DNA of 64,000 nt from an uncultured Megasphaera sp. (GTDB lineage Bacteria > Bacillota > Negativicutes > Veillonellales > Megasphaeraceae). Numbering within the stretch: the stretch's first letter is position 1; every line of letters starts with the position of its first letter. Below, piece by piece: positions 24,395 to 33,425 of the stretch. The stretch is from the NCBI GenBank assembly GCA_934193515.1, contig CAKPVJ010000001.1, forward strand, positions 124,001-188,000, in the 5' to 3' direction. A program made the position numbers and the translations under genes. The notes below the pieces were generated by a model. That model ran no database searches. It worked only from the letters and a program-made list of their open reading frames with translations, and had not been told where the DNA came from.

Positions 24395-24910
24395 TTAATA
24401 CTCCAGCGTTTCTCCTAAAGCTGGTTCAATATCCGTAATACAAATCATTGTTCCCGCAAATTGCGGAAATGTCGCAATCGGCGTTATATCATAATCTACT
24501 CTTGAAATGGGCCATCCTCTGTCTTTTGCACATGTCTGCAGTGTTTCGTAAATCATCTGACCCAGTTCATCCACTTCTCTTGCGCCTTTTAGTTCGCATT
24601 TGCTGGCATTTGCAAAATTCCCATTAGGTATTTCTTTCCCATCTACGATAAGATTTGCATTTTTAATTCCCCAGGCAACGCCAACAGTATACGATAATGT
24701 ACTTTGGTCATCGCCTTCGATTTTTGCGCCATTCATCAAAACAATGTACGGGCAATACGTAAAATCAGGCGATTCTCTAGGATTCCCGCCGATAACAATT
24801 ACCGGTGTTTTTTCGTAATGCTCCTGGCAATATTTCTGAATGGTTTCTGATTTTTCTAATGCTTCCGCCCAGGCATCTGTTATGCTCTGCAGCGGTATTG
24901 TGTATTCCAT
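24395..24910 (-). CDS. Tail terminator-like protein
   Basis: 171 residues, sits between the gpZ-like protein and the tail tube gene, where lambda U is found. No family motif that I recognise; assigned by position and fold-like alternation of strands and helices. Confidence 0.55.
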   Translation of the reverse strand: MEYTIPLQSITDAWAEALEKSETIQKYCQEHYEKTPVIVIGGNPRESPDFTYCPYIVLMNGAKIEGDDQSTLSYTVGVAWGIKNANLIVDGKEIPNGNFANASKCELKGAREVDELGQMIYETLQTCAKDRGWPISRVDYDITPIATFPQFAGTMICITDIEPALGETLEY

Positions 24911-24921
24911 GATTTAGTTCC

Positions 24922-25518
24922 TCATTTATATACTTTGTACGTTCTTTTGCTTGTTTTAGAAGAACGTTCCTGGTTTCCTTCAATATATGATATGAGTTTT
25001 TCTTCCATTGTTTTTATGGCTATTTGCTGCACTTTCGGCAGCATAGGGGCCATGGTTTGTCGTGCCGTAACCGTAATGGTCGTTTTGCTTTTCGACGGAT
25101 GCAAACCGGCTGCCATAAATGCTTTCCGCATCCTGTCTGTAAACGGCATGGTATACCCGCTTTGCTGTTTCCCGCCAAGCTGGGCGCTGGAACGGCTTAA
25201 CCAGCCAACCGTAACGACACCATTATTGGCGTTCTTACTGTCATAGCCTACGGCTCGTCTGAGCTGTCCCATGATGGGATATTTTTTTCTGCTTTGCCCT
25301 GACAGCGCATATTCCAGTCTTGCTCTGTCAAAATCATCCAGCGCATGCTTTTCGTAGGGCTGCCCGCCCGGTGACTGTGAGCGGATTCCTTCCTTAATTG
25401 CTTTTTGTGAATGATACGCAGCTGATTTTAAAGCAGAGGCCATCCATTTTCGGTTTTTACTTGCCAACTCTTTCAAAAACGGAGTGGCCATGTCGTCCAC
25501 ATCAATACGTATATCCAT
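24922..25518 (-). CDS. Minor tail protein Z-like
   Basis: 198 residues, basic, with an N-terminal domain starting DIRIDVDDMATPFLKELASK. Matches the HK97 gp10/lambda Z group that joins the tail end to the neck. Order head-tail joiner, Z, U, V is kept. Confidence 0.68.
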   Translation of the reverse strand: MDIRIDVDDMATPFLKELASKNRKWMASALKSAAYHSQKAIKEGIRSQSPGGQPYEKHALDDFDRARLEYALSGQSRKKYPIMGQLRRAVGYDSKNANNGVVTVGWLSRSSAQLGGKQQSGYTMPFTDRMRKAFMAAGLHPSKSKTTITVTARQTMAPMLPKVQQIAIKTMEEKLISYIEGNQERSSKTSKRTYKVYK

Positions 25519-25528
25519 ATTTTTCCAC

Positions 25529-25885
25529 CTACCATTTCATAGAGTTAAACGGTACGGCTGATTCTTTTGCTAAAAATCGCAGTCGCCAGATAACATTGGG
25601 GTTATGTTGTTCCATGCTGACATAAATAAACGTATTCCCATGGTATACAATTTCATCTCCCGCATATGGTTCCGTAATCCCCAATTCCGCATCATCCAAA
25701 AGAGTAAACGAAGCATTGCTGTAACTTCCCTCCAACTGGTGCGGCGTTCTTGTTTTATTATTCGTTCCGATTTCTGCAATAGCTTGTATTTTTATCTCTT
25801 TTCCCTGCGTTCTGTAAAGGATGTCCTCGGCGGCGTCTTCAAATAAATCATGAATATCGTCTTTCATCCAATCTACAATGCTCAT
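25529..25885 (-). CDS. Head-tail joining protein
   Basis: 118 residues, beta-rich, placed like lambda FII between FI-like and Z. It overlaps the upstream gene by four bases. Family not certain. Confidence 0.6.
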   Translation of the reverse strand: MSIVDWMKDDIHDLFEDAAEDILYRTQGKEIKIQAIAEIGTNNKTRTPHQLEGSYSNASFTLLDDAELGITEPYAGDEIVYHGNTFIYVSMEQHNPNVIWRLRFLAKESAVPFNSMKW

Positions 25886-26130
25886 TTCCGTTTCTTTCCT
25901 ACTGTCTTTCTTGGATCAATAGCCGTCATCCCTGCAGGTGCTTCCTCAGTTTCTGTTTGGGCGTCTTCTTCATTATTTTTTACACTTACGCTTTTTACTT
26001 CGATAACGTCGCCATCAGATACCCTTATGATTTCTTCCGCATCTTTTTCCGGTACATCCGTCATCAATGTACCTTCTTTATATTCCACACCTTTATATTG
26101 CAGCGTAAAGCGCTTTACCAGTAAATTCAT
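25882..26130 (-). CDS. FI-like head protein
   Basis: 82 residues, MNLLVKRFTLQYKGVEYKEG then an acidic, Glu-rich middle. The ATG at 26130 is chosen because AAAGGAG is ten bases before it; the longer version starts inside a hairpin. Position after the capsid gene is that of lambda FI; function inferred only. Confidence 0.55.
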   Translation of the reverse strand: MNLLVKRFTLQYKGVEYKEGTLMTDVPEKDAEEIIRVSDGDVIEVKSVSVKNNEEDAQTETEEAPAGMTAIDPRKTVGKKRK

Positions 26131-26152
26131 TATTTTCATTCTCCTTTCAATA

Positions 26153-26182
26153 CTAAGGCGCAAGAAAATTCCTGCGCCTTAG
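26153..26182 (-). promoter_or_regulatory. Hairpin after the capsid gene
   Basis: Perfect 10-base stem CTAAGGCGCA / TGCGCCTTAG, no T run on either side. It probably lowers readthrough or protects the capsid message, keeping capsid above the following proteins. Confidence 0.6.
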
Positions 26183-26191
26183 TTCTGCTTT

Positions 26192-27247
26192 CTAATATGC
26201 TTTTAATACGTACCAGTCATCAATGTCATTCGGTTTCGGGACACATTTGGATGCAATACGAATTTTTTGTGAATCTCCTGCAATATCCGACCATACTTTG
26301 GGAACGTACTGGCCTTCGTATGTATAGTATTTTCCATCTTGTTCCAGCTGCGTAACCGCGCCAAACAAGCGGCTTCCTAATCCGCGTTTGGCAAGAATAA
26401 CATAGCCATCCGGGATATACTGCTGCATTTGTCCGTCATCATCAACATACACGCCGTCATATGTAACAAGCTGTAAATTATTCAAGCTGGTAATCGCTCC
26501 CCAACTGGTAGAGAGGTCATCTTGTACCCCATTCGGGTTAATCGTCATCAGCTTCATTTGGTCAGCCGGCCGGAGCAGCCATTTCAATACATCGTCGTTT
26601 TTGATGATATATCCCATCGTTTTCTGCGTTGTTACGAGAATATCCGGGTTGGAACCGGAATCGATAGCTACCGCTTTATACATATCCATGATAGTCCCAT
26701 AGATGTCGGCAGATGGGCTGTCCCATTTTTCGTTTGTGCTGGATAATGTCTTCTTATGCTTGAATTCTCCAAAATTAACGACATCTTCAATTTTTTCTTT
26801 TCCGTCGTCTGTATAGCCGGCAGCTGTAAACCCGGCATTCAGCAAGGTTTGAGCACACATCCATTCTTCCCGGCGTACAATCATATCGATAAGTTCTGAA
26901 ATATCTCTTGCCATCAGCTGCTGTGCACGCTGTTCCGGCGTAATGCTGGAAATAACGTTTTCACCGAAGCCGCGCCCGCTAATATCTGCAATAGACATAG
27001 CGCGAGCCGGTGAAATCATCGGCGGTTCGTATTCCGCAGTTTTAAAGCCTTCACGCGCTACATTCACGGACCCGCCGTTCTTAGATACAAAAGGCGCCAT
27101 CTTTCTTGTTCCTTTTCTATAATCCATCAACACGGTTGGTGTATAGAATGTCTGCGTATCAGGAAAAAATGTATCTCTGAAAAACGTTGTCGGTTTAAAG
27201 CTTTTGTCAATTGCCTGTAAAATTTGGTATGTACTCGTGTAATCCAT
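26192..27247 (-). CDS. Major capsid protein (lambda E family)
   Basis: 351 residues. N-terminal MDYTSTYQILQAIDKSFKPT, the FFRDTFFP motif and EYEPPMISPARAM are typical of phage capsid protein E (HK97 fold). About ten residues longer than lambda gpE. No scaffold is fused to it; that role is in the protease gene. Confidence 0.9.
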   Translation of the reverse strand: MDYTSTYQILQAIDKSFKPTTFFRDTFFPDTQTFYTPTVLMDYRKGTRKMAPFVSKNGGSVNVAREGFKTAEYEPPMISPARAMSIADISGRGFGENVISSITPEQRAQQLMARDISELIDMIVRREEWMCAQTLLNAGFTAAGYTDDGKEKIEDVVNFGEFKHKKTLSSTNEKWDSPSADIYGTIMDMYKAVAIDSGSNPDILVTTQKTMGYIIKNDDVLKWLLRPADQMKLMTINPNGVQDDLSTSWGAITSLNNLQLVTYDGVYVDDDGQMQQYIPDGYVILAKRGLGSRLFGAVTQLEQDGKYYTYEGQYVPKVWSDIAGDSQKIRIASKCVPKPNDIDDWYVLKAY

Positions 27248-27260
27248 TCGTCATTTCCCC

Positions 27261-27638
27261 CTATTTCAACAAAGTTGTCATGTAAATATTATGAATGCGA
27301 AGATTGTTTTCTTGTTTAGACGCATCATCTGAACCGCCAAAAATCAGTTTTTCTTTATTGAACATGCCGGAAATATATGCTTCCGTCTTAACATCAGCGC
27401 TTGTAGCATCCACATCATGCACTAAAACAGCGCTGCCGACTTGGCTGCCGTCATCTTTTGTACTGTCAGCTGTTTTATATTTTCCGCTTGCTGTTTCTTG
27501 TCCCAGTACAGTGCCGCGTTTTAATACGCCCGCACCGCTTGCAATAATAACGCCGCCCGTCAATACATGCGGGTATGCTCCGCCAATCAATTCATCCATT
27601 TCACTTTTGCTAAATTCCATATTGATTAAATTAGCCAT
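27261..27638 (-). CDS. Head decoration protein (gpD-like)
   Basis: 125 residues, beta-rich, placed between protease and capsid genes as in lambda. GGVIIASGAGVLKRGTVLGQ is characteristic of phage HDPD-type decoration trimers that stabilise the expanded head. Confidence 0.85.
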   Translation of the reverse strand: MANLINMEFSKSEMDELIGGAYPHVLTGGVIIASGAGVLKRGTVLGQETASGKYKTADSTKDDGSQVGSAVLVHDVDATSADVKTEAYISGMFNKEKLIFGGSDDASKQENNLRIHNIYMTTLLK

Positions 27639-28728
27639 TTGTTTTTCCTCCCATCGCTTTATTTAATGCATTTACGAAAGATTTCATTTCTTCCGCATCA
27701 TTATTTTTTCCTTGTTTTTCATAACTTTTCACGTTTTCAACGCCTGACTGCTTGTTGTCATCCACCAAATTATTCATGAATTGATTGCCGTCGCTTTCCG
27801 GCTCTTTTTTCTGCGTATTGGCTTTGGCTGTATCTACAAAAAACTGTACATCTGCTGCCGTTTGCCCGGTTTCTTTTGCATGCATAATAATAGCATGTAC
27901 CTGCGCTGTTCCGTCATCCAGCGCATCCAATGCCGTCATTCGTTCTCGTTCCGTTTGTACCGCTTCCAGCTGGACCTGATTGACTAATTCACCATATGCC
28001 GCTGTTAAATCCTGTACCGTTTTGATTTCTTTCATCGTTTCTCCTCCGTCGCTTTTTATGATTGATTGTATTTTCTTCATGTCTGACCGTTGAAAATTCA
28101 TAAATTTTTCCCGGTTAAAATCAATTTTTTTATGTGCTGTATTCGTTACTGACAGCGGTATTTCCATTATTTCAGTTGCAAAATGATACTTTACCGCTGT
28201 TTCCGCACTCATGTACGTTTCTTCGTTCATTAATTTGGATATTTCATTTCTATCCATTTCCGTGCCCGCTTCGTATACATTCATGATGGTATCTTTAATA
28301 GTATCCAATACGTCTGCCGCTTTTCTAAAGTCGCAGGCATATCCCTGAACGCTTGTCAGCGGGTTGTGAACCATAAATACACAGCCGGGCGTCATTTTTC
28401 TCTTTTCACCGGCCATGAAAATAATCGTGGCAGCACTCATTACTTTGGAATCGCCAATCGTCACAACATGGCCGCCTTGTCTTCGGTGTTCCATCAGCGC
28501 ATTGTATATACCCATTCCAGCAAATACACTGCCACCATAGCTGTCAATCCATACATTAATCGTTTTCCCTGTAAATTGTTTTAATTCTTCACGAAATGCA
28601 TTAGGTCCGGTACATGGAATTTCAAACCATTCATATACCCATGCTTCTTCATCATCAATGAGTTCCCCGTTAATTCGCAATTCTATTTCCGTCTCTTCTT
28701 TATTTGGCGAAAAGTTCCAAAATTTCAC
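27631..28728 (-). CDS. ClpP-like prohead protease with scaffold tail
   Basis: 365 residues starting at a GTG overlapping the portal stop. Residues 1-200 are a ClpP/S49-like fold: oxyanion-side YGGSV, the serine in KVMSAAT and the histidine in FMVHNP. Residues about 225-365 are charged and helical, with an internal ATG (MKEIKTVQDL) that could start a separate scaffold, as in lambda C/Nu3. Confidence 0.88.
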   Translation of the reverse strand: MKFWNFSPNKEETEIELRINGELIDDEEAWVYEWFEIPCTGPNAFREELKQFTGKTINVWIDSYGGSVFAGMGIYNALMEHRRQGGHVVTIGDSKVMSAATIIFMAGEKRKMTPGCVFMVHNPLTSVQGYACDFRKAADVLDTIKDTIMNVYEAGTEMDRNEISKLMNEETYMSAETAVKYHFATEIMEIPLSVTNTAHKKIDFNREKFMNFQRSDMKKIQSIIKSDGGETMKEIKTVQDLTAAYGELVNQVQLEAVQTERERMTALDALDDGTAQVHAIIMHAKETGQTAADVQFFVDTAKANTQKKEPESDGNQFMNNLVDDNKQSGVENVKSYEKQGKNNDAEEMKSFVNALNKAMGGKTNG

Positions 28729-30383
28729 GTCGTATTTCCCTCCTTATTCGTTGTATTCTCGGTTGTATCGGCGCCGGAACCTTGTACTGCCGGATATTTC
28801 GGCAGCCCATGTTCACGCAGTCTGTTGTTTTCAATAGCCAAGCGTTCTACATTTTCATCCCAGCTTGTGCCAGTCATTTCAGCCGCTTCTTTTTCTCTTG
28901 TACTTAACCCAAACAAAATCCGCAACTGTGCGCTTTGCGCTTCTTTAACCGGATCTAATACGCCCATCGTCGGCCCGTACCACTCTGCGTTGCACCAGGC
29001 TTTTCTGATAATTGGGTCTGTAAAAAATTGGGGTGCCTGCACTCGCCCGCGGACAACGGCTTCCGTCAGCCACGCTTCAAACACAGGCTGACAAAAATCA
29101 CGGCTAAACCAAGTACGTCTCATCTTGAATTCGCTCCATGCTTGTAAAAGAGCTGCCCGGCTGGCAGTATATGATGAATTGAAAGATTTCATCAATACTT
29201 CATACGGAATGCCCAGCGCGGCGCCTACTTGTTTGGTCAGTTCTTTCATAAACGGTTCAAATGTAGACAGCGACCGCTGCGGATCCATGCTTTTCAAATC
29301 ATAGCCCGGCGGCAGCGTATTGATAGTTCCCGGCCCTAAAACTATGTTTCTGGCGTCAAATTCTGTTTTGGTCTTTCCCTGGTACATTTCATTCATCAAG
29401 CTGGCAATGGGTACATCCTTGGTTGCGTGTTCCTGATTTTCAATGACAAACATAGAAAAATACGATTTGATAATGGCTGCTGTCAGCTCTGCATTCGTAT
29501 ATCTTCCTGTTTGTTTCAGCGTTTCGATAACAGGGGCCAGCTTTGGAATACCTCGGTACTGCTCCGGCCGTTCGTCATGGCATATCTGCAAAATATTGGG
29601 CATCCCCGATTTTTCTCCCGTTGCTTGTACCCGGTTCCATTCTCGGATAGTTTCCATATTGCTGGGGTCATATGCGTATTTATTGGAAATCCAGTATGCA
29701 ACAACTTTCCCGTCGTCATCAATTTCAACGCCATTGACAATACGGTTGCCATTTTTTAAATTTCTCACAACTACGCATCCCGGTATATTTCCAATGTCGC
29801 CGCCATATGAAAGCGGATTGCTTACTCTGCCGGCTTCCAAAAGCTGAATGCGCAGCGAATACGGCATCAAGGGCGTTGCGCTTCTGTATTTGAATATTGC
29901 AAATGAATCTCCGTCTACGGCATAGCTGACATACGCAATGTCCTGCATGTCATAGAAATTATCTCTGCCGTAAATATCACACTCTTTCGATGACGCCCAC
30001 AGGTCAAATTCTGCTTTGACTTGCCGGCTCCATTCTTCCGCTTCTTCTGCCGTAATCCCCAGCAGCTTATACGCCGGTCTCGGTGCTACTCTCAGCCCTG
30101 CCCCGATAATATTGGTTCGTGACGTGTTAATGGCTGCAGATGCTGTCGGCGTACCAATATATAAGTCAGATGAACGCCCTCGCAACGTCCCCAGATTTGC
30201 GTCTATGTCGCTCTGCGGCGAACTCTTAATAGGATGCCAAGCGGCTAAACTTCCTTTTTTGTATGAAGCGCCTGTTTCTGAATACCCTGTATTAGCTACT
30301 TTTACTCTTTCTATCGCTATCGGCGTTGGCCTATTTGTCGGCATTCTTGCCATTTTATCTCTTTTTTTCTTCTTTTTTCCCAT
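28725..30383 (-). CDS. Portal protein (lambda B family)
   Basis: About 552 residues. TGRYTNAELTAAIIKSYFSM, PPGYDLKSMDPQRS and SFNSSYTASRAALLQAWSEF are portal signatures. It forms the dodecameric head vertex. The ATG at 30383 with TGAGGA upstream is preferred to a TTG at 30398. The start is very basic (GKKKKKRD). Confidence 0.9.
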   Translation of the reverse strand: MGKKKKKRDKMARMPTNRPTPIAIERVKVANTGYSETGASYKKGSLAAWHPIKSSPQSDIDANLGTLRGRSSDLYIGTPTASAAINTSRTNIIGAGLRVAPRPAYKLLGITAEEAEEWSRQVKAEFDLWASSKECDIYGRDNFYDMQDIAYVSYAVDGDSFAIFKYRSATPLMPYSLRIQLLEAGRVSNPLSYGGDIGNIPGCVVVRNLKNGNRIVNGVEIDDDGKVVAYWISNKYAYDPSNMETIREWNRVQATGEKSGMPNILQICHDERPEQYRGIPKLAPVIETLKQTGRYTNAELTAAIIKSYFSMFVIENQEHATKDVPIASLMNEMYQGKTKTEFDARNIVLGPGTINTLPPGYDLKSMDPQRSLSTFEPFMKELTKQVGAALGIPYEVLMKSFNSSYTASRAALLQAWSEFKMRRTWFSRDFCQPVFEAWLTEAVVRGRVQAPQFFTDPIIRKAWCNAEWYGPTMGVLDPVKEAQSAQLRILFGLSTREKEAAEMTGTSWDENVERLAIENNRLREHGLPKYPAVQGSGADTTENTTNKEGNTT

Positions 30384-30394
30384 TTTTATTGTCC

Positions 30395-30628
30395 TCAATC
30401 TACTAAAATAACCCGTGCTACGCCGCCTCTATTGTTTTGTATCGTTTCTATTTCTTCCGGCAGCATAACGCCTGCAGCTCTTAACTGTTTAATCTCTTCT
30501 GCAACTTGTTTATAATCTGCTCTTCGGTTCTTTATCGTGCCGTCCTGCCATTCCTGTGATTTTAAAATTTTTTGTTCAGAAGCAAGCAAAGCCCGAAGTC
30601 GTGCTTGCTGCACAGTATCTGCATTCAT
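30395..30628 (-). CDS. Head-tail connector, gpW-like
   Basis: 77 residues, helical with a short beta pair (QEWQDGTIKNRRADYKQVAE). Position between terminase and portal and size fit gpW or a DUF6148-like protein. It overlaps the terminase stop by one base. Confidence 0.72.
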   Translation of the reverse strand: MNADTVQQARLRALLASEQKILKSQEWQDGTIKNRRADYKQVAEEIKQLRAAGVMLPEEIETIQNNRGGVARVILVD

Positions 30629-32526
30629 TAGACTTCAATTCCTTCCCGTATACATCCGTATTTTGGTTCCTTTACCTCTTTTTTCTTAGAAGTTTCACTT
30701 CCCATGATAATTTCTTCATATTCATTCCAATTAGGTTCCAAGCTTTTCATGCAAGCAAGATTATAGACAGCCAAGTCAATAGGTTCGTTTCGTCCGTCTG
30801 GAGCTACATTTTTCCATCTTTTCACTACTCTTCCTCTTTTTCTTTCTAATACAAGTTTTTCAGCTAGCAGCCCCTTAAAATATCGCCTGTCGTACCCTCT
30901 GTTTTCATCAACTGGGAAGTGCATATACATCGGGCCTTCTTTTGTGATGTTTTTCAGCCGATGCAATACATATTCTTTTCCATCGTTGACGCCCAGAAAC
31001 GTTAGCAATAAATTGGGATAATTAGGAGCTTTTGCCGGCTTATATATAATAGGAATGCCAAATTCATGAGCCCCTTTAATGGCCCAACGCTGCCTGTATT
31101 GATTTTTCATACAATATTCATAAACGTCATGTGTATAATGGCCGCCTGAATCAATAAACGTACGCGCTATTTTTAACGTTCTGCCGTCTTTAAATTCGTA
31201 TTCTCTATCCAGTATGCTATCTAAATCCTGCCAAACTTGTGATTTACTGTCTGGAGTCCCAAGTAAAATTCCTTTTTTTATTCCCCATCGCTCTTCATCT
31301 CGTCCCCAGCCAGCAACTTCATATTCTAATCGATCGTCCTGTACGTCAACAGCAGCCGTTAAAAGCAGCACCCCATCTGGAATCACTGCCGTATAGTCTT
31401 CTCTTCTTGCAAGCAGCGGGTCAATATCTTTAATATCGCTGTCCGGATTATATATTTCAGATAAGCGTGTATTTACAAACGTTTTCATGGATTCTTCATC
31501 TTGTTTAGCTTCCAAGTATTCTTGAATGATGGTATTCCATCGAACCCATGGAGATGTAAAAGCATTGACGTGAAACGAACGAACACTTTTTACGCCTGGA
31601 TTTAAACATATATATTTTTGTTCTGCAGCACGCATTTCTGCTTCTGTGTATTGAAAGCCGCAATCCGGGCATATCCACCAAACGTTATGTACTTCAAACG
31701 ACTTCTGCCCATCTTTTTCAAATTCATCATATTCAAATTTGAAATCATCAATAGTCAGCCAGTGCCACTCTCCGCAATTCGGGCATTTATATCGCCACTC
31801 TTCCTGGCTTCCCAGCATATATTCGCGATAAATCCGGCTTGCCGCATCCGTCGGCGTAGAAAATAACCCAATGATTCTATTCCAAAAGTTTGATGTTCTC
31901 TTCTCCGCTAAGTTTACCGGGTCCCCTTCTGTACCTGCTGACGTTGCGAAACGGTCCACTTCATCGCAAACCAACACCCGAATGGACCGTTTTGCCAATC
32001 CGGACGGCGCATTGGACCCGACTAATGCTAAATACCCGCCGGGAAACAATTTCTTTAAAATGGTATTGTCGCCGTTTCTTGATTTTTGTTCGTGTATCCG
32101 GCTTGCTAATACCGGCGTATGCGCAACAGTGGGTGTCAATCGTTCTTTGGAGAAATCTTTGCTGTCATCTACTGTCGGCTGTACCATCAGCATGGGACAT
32201 GGGTCTAAATGAATAAATCTTCCCAGAAGATTAAATAATATTTCCGACTTTCCCAGCTGTGCGCCCAGCATAGCTACTACTTTGCTTACTCCTTTGGCGG
32301 TAAATGCATCCATAATAGGCTTTTGGTAGTCTTTAGACACCCATTTTCCCGGATCGGCACCGTATTCAGATGGTATTTCTCTGTATGTATCAGCCCATTC
32401 TGATACGGACATCATCGGCGGTGGTTCTACACTTTTTATTGCTTTAGCTATTAGCTGCAGTGTATTTTGGGGAAACGCTGATTTGGTATCATTCTTTTTC
32501 TTCGTCTTGGTTGTCATCATAGACAT
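30628..32526 (-). CDS. Terminase large subunit (GpA family)
   Basis: 632 residues. The ATPase has a Walker A-like VAMLGAQLGKSE and Walker B VLVCDEVDRF; a zinc knuckle CPNCGEWHW..CPDCGFQY lies in the middle; the nuclease half has VDVQDDRLEYEVAGWG and later acidic residues. GpA enzymes cut at cos and pump DNA. It overlaps the small subunit gene. Confidence 0.95.
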   Translation of the reverse strand: MSMMTTKTKKKNDTKSAFPQNTLQLIAKAIKSVEPPPMMSVSEWADTYREIPSEYGADPGKWVSKDYQKPIMDAFTAKGVSKVVAMLGAQLGKSEILFNLLGRFIHLDPCPMLMVQPTVDDSKDFSKERLTPTVAHTPVLASRIHEQKSRNGDNTILKKLFPGGYLALVGSNAPSGLAKRSIRVLVCDEVDRFATSAGTEGDPVNLAEKRTSNFWNRIIGLFSTPTDAASRIYREYMLGSQEEWRYKCPNCGEWHWLTIDDFKFEYDEFEKDGQKSFEVHNVWWICPDCGFQYTEAEMRAAEQKYICLNPGVKSVRSFHVNAFTSPWVRWNTIIQEYLEAKQDEESMKTFVNTRLSEIYNPDSDIKDIDPLLARREDYTAVIPDGVLLLTAAVDVQDDRLEYEVAGWGRDEERWGIKKGILLGTPDSKSQVWQDLDSILDREYEFKDGRTLKIARTFIDSGGHYTHDVYEYCMKNQYRQRWAIKGAHEFGIPIIYKPAKAPNYPNLLLTFLGVNDGKEYVLHRLKNITKEGPMYMHFPVDENRGYDRRYFKGLLAEKLVLERKRGRVVKRWKNVAPDGRNEPIDLAVYNLACMKSLEPNWNEYEEIIMGSETSKKKEVKEPKYGCIREGIEV

Positions 32527-33004
32527 TCACCAACTCGTCAGCGTCAAGTTCTGATAACCGTTTCAGCGCATGATAGATATAATCGGTGATGATACTGTCT
32601 ATTTCTTCTGATGTCTTCCCTACAAGCACAGTCGCCATTTTAGCCGGCAGTGCCAGTAATGTTCGGCGAAATTCTGTAACCATATTACCCCAGATAAACA
32701 GAATATCTTCTGTTTTGTGAAGGTCATTTTTCATCTCTCCCAACTTCAGCTCTGCCATTTCCCGCTTTACATGTTCATGAAGCGCTTTTTCTTTATCATA
32801 TGAGATTGTTTTTTTATCTTTTTCTTCTTTATTTTTCTCATAAATCTGCAATACTGACTGTACAAGCAGGATTTTTCCGTTTTTGCTGCATACTAACGCA
32901 TTCTCTTTCACTAATTGCGATATTCGCTGCTGTGTCACTCGCATGATTTTCGCCATTTCTCCTTGAGAGATTTCCAAATTTCGCCAGCATTTTGAAACAT
33001 TCAT
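32489..33004 (-). CDS. Terminase small subunit (Nu1-like)
   Basis: 171 residues. An N-terminal helix-turn-helix (SQGEMAKIMRVTQQRISQLV) for cos binding, a coiled middle rich in Lys/Glu, and a C-terminal part that contacts GpA. AGGTGATG leader. The Nu1/GpA pairing predicts cos-type packaging. Confidence 0.85.
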   Translation of the reverse strand: MNVSKCWRNLEISQGEMAKIMRVTQQRISQLVKENALVCSKNGKILLVQSVLQIYEKNKEEKDKKTISYDKEKALHEHVKREMAELKLGEMKNDLHKTEDILFIWGNMVTEFRRTLLALPAKMATVLVGKTSEEIDSIITDYIYHALKRLSELDADELVNVYDDNQDEEKE

Positions 33005-33040
33005 GTCATCACCTCCATTCTTTTATTTTAGCTATCAAAA

Positions 33041-33080
33041 AAGAAGGGTCGCTGCATCAGTCAGTGCCCTTCTTTTTTGC
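33041..33080. terminator. Bidirectional terminator before the terminase genes
   Basis: Stem AAGAAGGG / CCCTTCTT with A and T runs on both sides. Late transcripts coming from upstream would have to be antiterminated, or start in the 36 bases left before terS. Confidence 0.7.
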
Positions 33081-33249
33081 GTTCGTTCTATTTAAGGAGT
33101 TGTCTTATCTGTGATTTTTTCCCACCAATCACAGCTTATATTATTTCATAGTCAAAAGTAAAAAAACAGTGACATTCTGTGCCAACTTTATTTTTTTCTT
33201 CGTCATTTTTCACTAACAAGTAAAAAATTTTTTTCACAACTAAAAAAAT

Positions 33250-33282
33250 GGCGCGGAGGCGCCGACCCCTGCGGCTTCGTCG
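33250..33282. other. Candidate cos site
   Basis: A G/C-rich block (GCGCGGAGGCGCCGACCCCT and GCGGCTTCG) in otherwise A/T-rich DNA, 250 bases upstream of terS. GGCGCCGACCCC followed by GCGG resembles lambda cosN (GGGCGGCGACCT, CGCGGG), though read from the other strand relative to terS; cosN is nearly symmetric. No gene here is credible. Confidence 0.45.
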
Positions 33283-33348
33283 TTTCACAGAAGTACCTAC
33301 GCCAGCCATGATAATCAAAAAGAATACTCATTTTCCACTGTTTGATAT

Positions 33349-33379
33349 AAAAAAAGCAACGAATAATTTTACTCGTTGC
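33349..33379 (-). terminator. Terminator of the ietAS operon
   Basis: Stem GCAACGA / TCGTTGC with seven T following on the minus strand, 47 bases after the protease stop. Confidence 0.85.
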
Positions 33380-33425
33380 CTTTCTCTTCTATGTATCGTT
33401 TAGTGATGCAATGAAATCCTTTAAT

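Noticed and set aside
27899..28029. Separate scaffold gene inside the prohead protease gene
   Set aside because: An internal ATG exists but no convincing ribosome site was seen; kept as a remark in the protease entry.
33136..33318. 60-residue minus-strand reading frame over the G/C island
   Set aside because: Low-complexity basic protein made by the G/C block and poly-A/T tracts, no ribosome site; the region is better explained as cos.
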